Shown: one piece after another, positions 59,868 through 64,000 of the stretch
Position numbering within the stretch: the stretch's first letter is position 1
Layout of the letters: each line of letters starts with the position of its first letter
Assembly: GCF_025698545.1 (NCBI RefSeq)
Contig: NC_068569.1
Location: 17,298,001 to 17,362,000 of the forward strand
DNA length: 64,000 nt
Source: Gossypium raimondii
Lineage: Eukaryota; Streptophyta; Magnoliopsida; Malvales; Malvaceae
Reading direction: 5' to 3'
Notes under the pieces: model-generated
What the model saw: only the letters and a program-made list of their open reading frames with translations
Told to the model about the DNA's origin: nothing
The model's database searches: none
Made by a program: the position numbers and the translations under genes

Positions 59868-62828
59868 AAAAAAATCTATCAAAATTGAACAAGCCTTTTA
59901 TATTTAGAGCACAAATTCAAATTCATTAAGAGAACTCCAATCCATTATGATCGATCCAAATTTCAACAAATCAATTACCCTTTGTATAGGAATACAAATG
60001 ATCATAAAATCAATTCATATTTTCTTGGATTGCATAACTCTATAGCTAATGTAAGTATGCTATATAAGAATCCTAAAAAATAACCTTGATTCAATCTCTT
60101 CACCAACAATAAACACAAAATTATTTGCACAAAATCCTCAAAAGACACTACTACATCTTCTCTTAAATTACTTTAATATAATTTATTTATTTTTATAAGT
60201 ACTAAATTTATATTTATTATATAACATATTTAGTTTTTATAAAACCCATAGAAGGTTAAAGTGGAAAAAGTAATCATTGGAATTGTTCTTTTTTCACCCA
60301 AAGAAAAAAATTTAGATGTTTCCATGGGACAAAAGTGAGCATTGTGGTGCGATTACGTCAAAACCTATAGAAAGTTGTTTTGGAGATGCAGTTTTCTTTG
60401 GAACATATTTTGTGTAAATTGAAAATGGTTTCAGGCTACAGAAGGATGTAAAGTCGATGTAATTTTTATTGATAAAATAAATCGAGTGCAATTGTATAAA
60501 TGTTATTGAGTATCATCAAAGTGAAATATCATTATTTTTCTAATGTCAATTTCTTTTTAATTTTGAAAACAATTTAAGTAATTAAAAGGAAATAAATGTA
60601 TTTTTTATTTTACTTTCTTAAAAATGAAAATATTAAAGAAATTTGAAATGAACTGAAAAATTTAAAAATATATTTTAACTGATTTAAACATTTCAGCAAA
60701 TTTTAAATATGAAATATGTTATCCAGATTTGTGTTCATTTAAATGTAGTAATTTTTATTTTAATTCTTGTATTTCTAGTATGAGAAATTTGGTAGTAAAC
60801 ATGTTTTTAAATTCTTGATTCGCTTTTAATTTTTTAGAATAGAAAAATGGAAATTACTTTTAAAAGATAAGAATAACAAGTATATTCAAAAAGTCATTTT
60901 CTAAACTTTGTAAAACATGGACACATGGCCCAGGCATGCTGGGCCTCGAGAACAATTCTATTGGGTACCAATCGTCCAATCTCCAACTCCATTTTAAGGG
61001 GCATTTCCCTCCTTCACTAACAGCTAGAGATGTCAAACGGATATTGCGGTTCCACAGTCTCATATTTAGAAAATCATTATCGTTTCTATAAATTTATTGA
61101 TAATGGATATTTTCTTTATAAAATATTTTTATTATATATTTATAATTTATAGTAATTGAGACCCATCCTATAAATAGATGACATAAAATTTATTGAATCC
61201 AAGAAAAGATAAAATAATTCCTCTATTCTTCTCTTTTATTTTTACTATAATTTTAATAAGAACACAGTAAAATTTTTGTGAGAAATGATTCATGAATCTC
61301 ATTTGCTCACCAGGTGACTGTAAAAATATTAATTTAAATAAATAAAATATATTTTATTATTAATTGAAAATTTAAAATTGGACTAGAATTATGAAAAACC
61401 TAATCTAGAATATGAAACGAAGAATCCTCGAATCTACTCATGAAAAGAGACATATTATTATCCTTTGTAATCTTCAGAGGTCAAACACCAAAACAAAGAA
61501 AAGACGAGAGAAAAGAATAGGAAAAGGTTCCCTTTGGGAGAAGAGTCGGTAGAGGTATATAAAGCCTAGTTGGGGCGGTGATTGCCCACCCTGTGCTCGA
61601 TTGTGATGGAAGGAGCCCCCATCAATCAAAGTTTTGTCTGATGTATGGATTTGGATTTTGGAATGGATGCCCTACGTATATTACTATATTATTGTTAGCA
61701 AACGAAGGTTGCTCCACTATTCAATTCCACCACGTGTCTATCAAATTTCAGTCTTTTTGCTCCACCTTTCAAAGCATTTGATGTGATTTATACAACACTA
61801 TCGGTCACCATGACTGTTTCTAAAACCATGCCCTGACCCAATTAGATTATTGTTCTTTTACCAATACGGCAATACCCATCCAAGTTCAAACTATAAGTTT
61901 CAAATTTGAAAACCCTATCCCAATATCATGACAGAAGCTATACACAAAAGGGTAAAAACAGACAATTTCTTACATGATGCTCTGAAGTTACTTGACATAA
62001 AAATGTTATCCAAATAATTTCAGAGCTAAACAAAACATTCATTTTTACCACTTTAGACCCATAGCTGCTTTAATCATGCAATAAACCAAATCCCCGCTAC
62101 CCAAAGATGCTTCAGTTTTATTTTTCATAACATAAAGCACAAACAAATACAAGGAGTAGAACGCAGCTTTGATTTTTGAGCATTAACTAAGTTCACGATG
62201 GAACCATGATATCGCTTGGCCGATTGTGTATGTCCTAAAGTTGGGGGAAAGCCAGGCTCATAATGTAAACATATTCAAACATCAATGTGCGATTGAGATT
62301 AGGCTTTTTAGTAAATAAGAAAATAGCAGTCCATTTCAATCTTTGAATCATAGCATTCAATTCACCTTAATTTGTTCCTAGCAGCTATGTTGACTAGATA
62401 TGGACTACCCATTCAGATGGAGACAATTGATTTTGGAACCTAAATTCGTAACACCCCCCAAAAAAAAATTCGAATTACGTATATAAAATGTGAGGGCGGG
62501 AGATACTGCCACTACAGACAGGCAATGAAAGGAATAAAAGAAAGATGCCTTGATTAAAAAAGATTATTACATTACCTAACAGCCAAAAACATGGCAACTA
62601 TTGTAAGGTATCTCGGCAGTTTATACAACCCTGGGATAGTTCGGATTATGTCTCTTCCGATTTTCTCCCTTTATTAATCTTGAATACCCTGTCTTCCTTT
62701 TGTTTCTGCTCTTCTTCAAAATTTTTGTCTGTTTTTCCTGTTAGCACCCTCTGTATCTTTCGTATATTATCTTCTTCATTGAGCTCTGTTTTCAACTCTG
62801 TAACCCTTGAGCCTAAACACTTGCTCAA
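59868..62828. other. Intergenic, upstream of the DUF4378 gene
   Basis: Mostly AT-rich with no convincing frames. The part from about 62550 is probably promoter and 5' leader of the next gene, with a T/C-rich leader. Confidence 0.4.
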
Positions 62829-64000
62829 ATGGCTATTAGGACCAGATCATCCAAGCCACTGAGGCAACTTGGAGATCTCCTCCAGGAACAGCAAGAGCCT
62901 TTCATCTTAGAGGTTTACCTTTCAGAAAGAGGGTGCTGCCATGGCAATTCAGGCAAGTTTTTAGACAAGTGTGGCAGTCAAAACAAGAGCAAGAAGAAGC
63001 GCATTCCACACTTTCCCAAGGTACTTAAGGCTTTGCTATGCAACAAGTTGTTTAAAATTAAAGGCGTAAGAACCAAGAATTTCGATGATGAAGAAACTGA
63101 AGACGCAGATAGATTTTCCTCCGCCAGCAGTGCAACAGTGTATAATTCATGCTCGGATAGTGATGTAGAATTAGATGAACCACCGATGTTTGCTGATACT
63201 TCCATGTCTGACCTAAAACTCTACCATGAAACAGAAAAGAAGGTAAACAGAACCTTAATTTTTTGCTTATTCTTCTCTTTAATCTTTTTCATGGTGCAAG
63301 ATACTAATTTTTTTGCTTATTCTTCTCTTTAATCTTTTTCATGGTGCAAGATTCTAATTGAAACTCACAAAGATAAACAGGCTGCTGCAGATACAGAGTT
63401 TGAATGGAGATGCATGGAAGAACAAGTATCTACTTCAACAAGCAGCTGCCCACTCGATAATTGTTAGTACATTTAAAGTTGATATAAGCTTTCATAATTA
63501 CTTTCCCTTCTGATTAGAATTCATTACTAATTCCCCTGAAGTTAAAAAGCAGCAAGACAACAAGTTTCCGGCAAAAGGCTGTTCTGGTCTAAGCTAATAA
63601 AGGAGGACTCAGTATTGTCAGCTTGGCTCTTGAATTTACTTCTTCAACACAGACCAGAAAAATCGAGTTGTGTAGGATTCAAACAACTTAAAGTGCCTCA
63701 CTGGTCTTCTTCTTCCCGGCCATCGTCCATGTCGAAGAGGGTTTTGCAACAAACAAAACAGCTTCTCTTTGATTGTGTTAGGGAGTTGGTGGAAAATAAC
63801 CATGATAAGGAACAGAAAGGGAAAAGTTTTAAAGAATCTGGTGAGGAGATTAGGAAGGTTAGATGTGAGAATATGAAGGGATGGGGAAAACGATGTGGAG
63901 ATGGATCCAACATTAAGCAATTGTTGGAGCTGGATATAATTAATTCAACCCAGGAATGGAAGAATGGTTTTGAATCCCAGAAGAGGGATGTGGGGATAGT
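62829..64000 (+). CDS. DUF4378-type plant protein, 5' part (runs off the window)
   Basis: Predicted exons: 62829-63242, 63381-63462 and 63553 (or 63550) to beyond 64000. The third exon is open to the window end. The N-terminus has LRQLGDLLQEQQEPFILEVY (11-30) followed by LSERG, a motif I associate with uncharacterised plant DUF4378 proteins, then a Lys-rich stretch (KSKKKR) and an acidic Ser-rich segment. Exon 3 has FWSKLIKEDSVLSAWLLNLL and LLFDCVRELVENN, in keeping with a DUF4378 C-terminal domain. Exon 1 ends AAG|GTAAAC. The exon 2 donor (ATT|GTTAGT) is weaker and the exon 3 acceptor is a tandem AAGCAG, so the middle is less certain. Function unknown. Confidence 0.75.
63257..63356 (+). repeat. 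Tandem duplication of about 50 bp in intron 1
   Basis: Two nearly identical copies of a 50-base unit beginning 'ttttgcttattcttctcttt' (63261 and 63311) lie just after the first splice donor of the DUF4378-type gene. Near-identity indicates a recent slippage or duplication. Confidence 0.9.

Overview
The window is nuclear DNA of a dicot plant. It has AT-rich, intron-containing genes with plant-specific products, separated by large Ty3/gypsy LTR material. Several LTR ends (TGTAACACCCCTAACCC... and ...GGGGTGTTACA), the gag-protease relic and the plant-mobile-domain relic resemble repeats I associate with cotton (Gossypium). The genus is an inference and was not tested.

Layout. Positions 1-8165 are stacked gypsy LTRs. 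A small gene of unknown function lies on the minus strand at 9724-10212. Positions 11177-29760 are a layered transposon nest. A degraded gypsy gag-protease sequence (14580-15061, 24835-25149, 28719-28820) is split by a 9.1 kb block, which is one solo LTR carrying two more LTR insertions, and by two hAT-like elements, one of which holds its own solo LTR. For most insertions I could read both ends and the target-site duplication (TSD), so the order of events can largely be followed. A copia LTR with an envelope-like relic abuts the nest.

From 31 kb the window becomes gene-rich: an LCAT-like acyltransferase/phospholipase (31143-32530, 2 exons), a BSD-domain protein (34978-37854, 3 exons), a phytosulfokine peptide-hormone precursor on the minus strand (38698-39045, 2 exons), a small conserved plant protein (40576-40920), a DUF2045/KIAA0930 homologue (42835-47369, 12 exons), a short group-S type bZIP factor (50337-50762) and the 5' part of a DUF4378-type gene running off the right edge (62829-64000). 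These genes are independent single loci with no operon-like logic. Between them lie a 1.2 kb nearly loopless palindrome, hAT-like elements, a mobile-domain relic and a copia-type LTR.

Most worth a second look: (1) several LTRs carry tandem arrays of tiny perfect hairpins, at the same place in the LTR where this could be compared, whose stems change in a compensatory way from unit to unit; (2) the phytosulfokine gene needs a GC splice donor and has Ser where a conserved Cys is expected; (3) one hAT-like family carries a stretch of about 430 bases almost without cytosine, kept in two copies; (4) an LTR element and a hAT-like element inserted independently at the same 8 bases.
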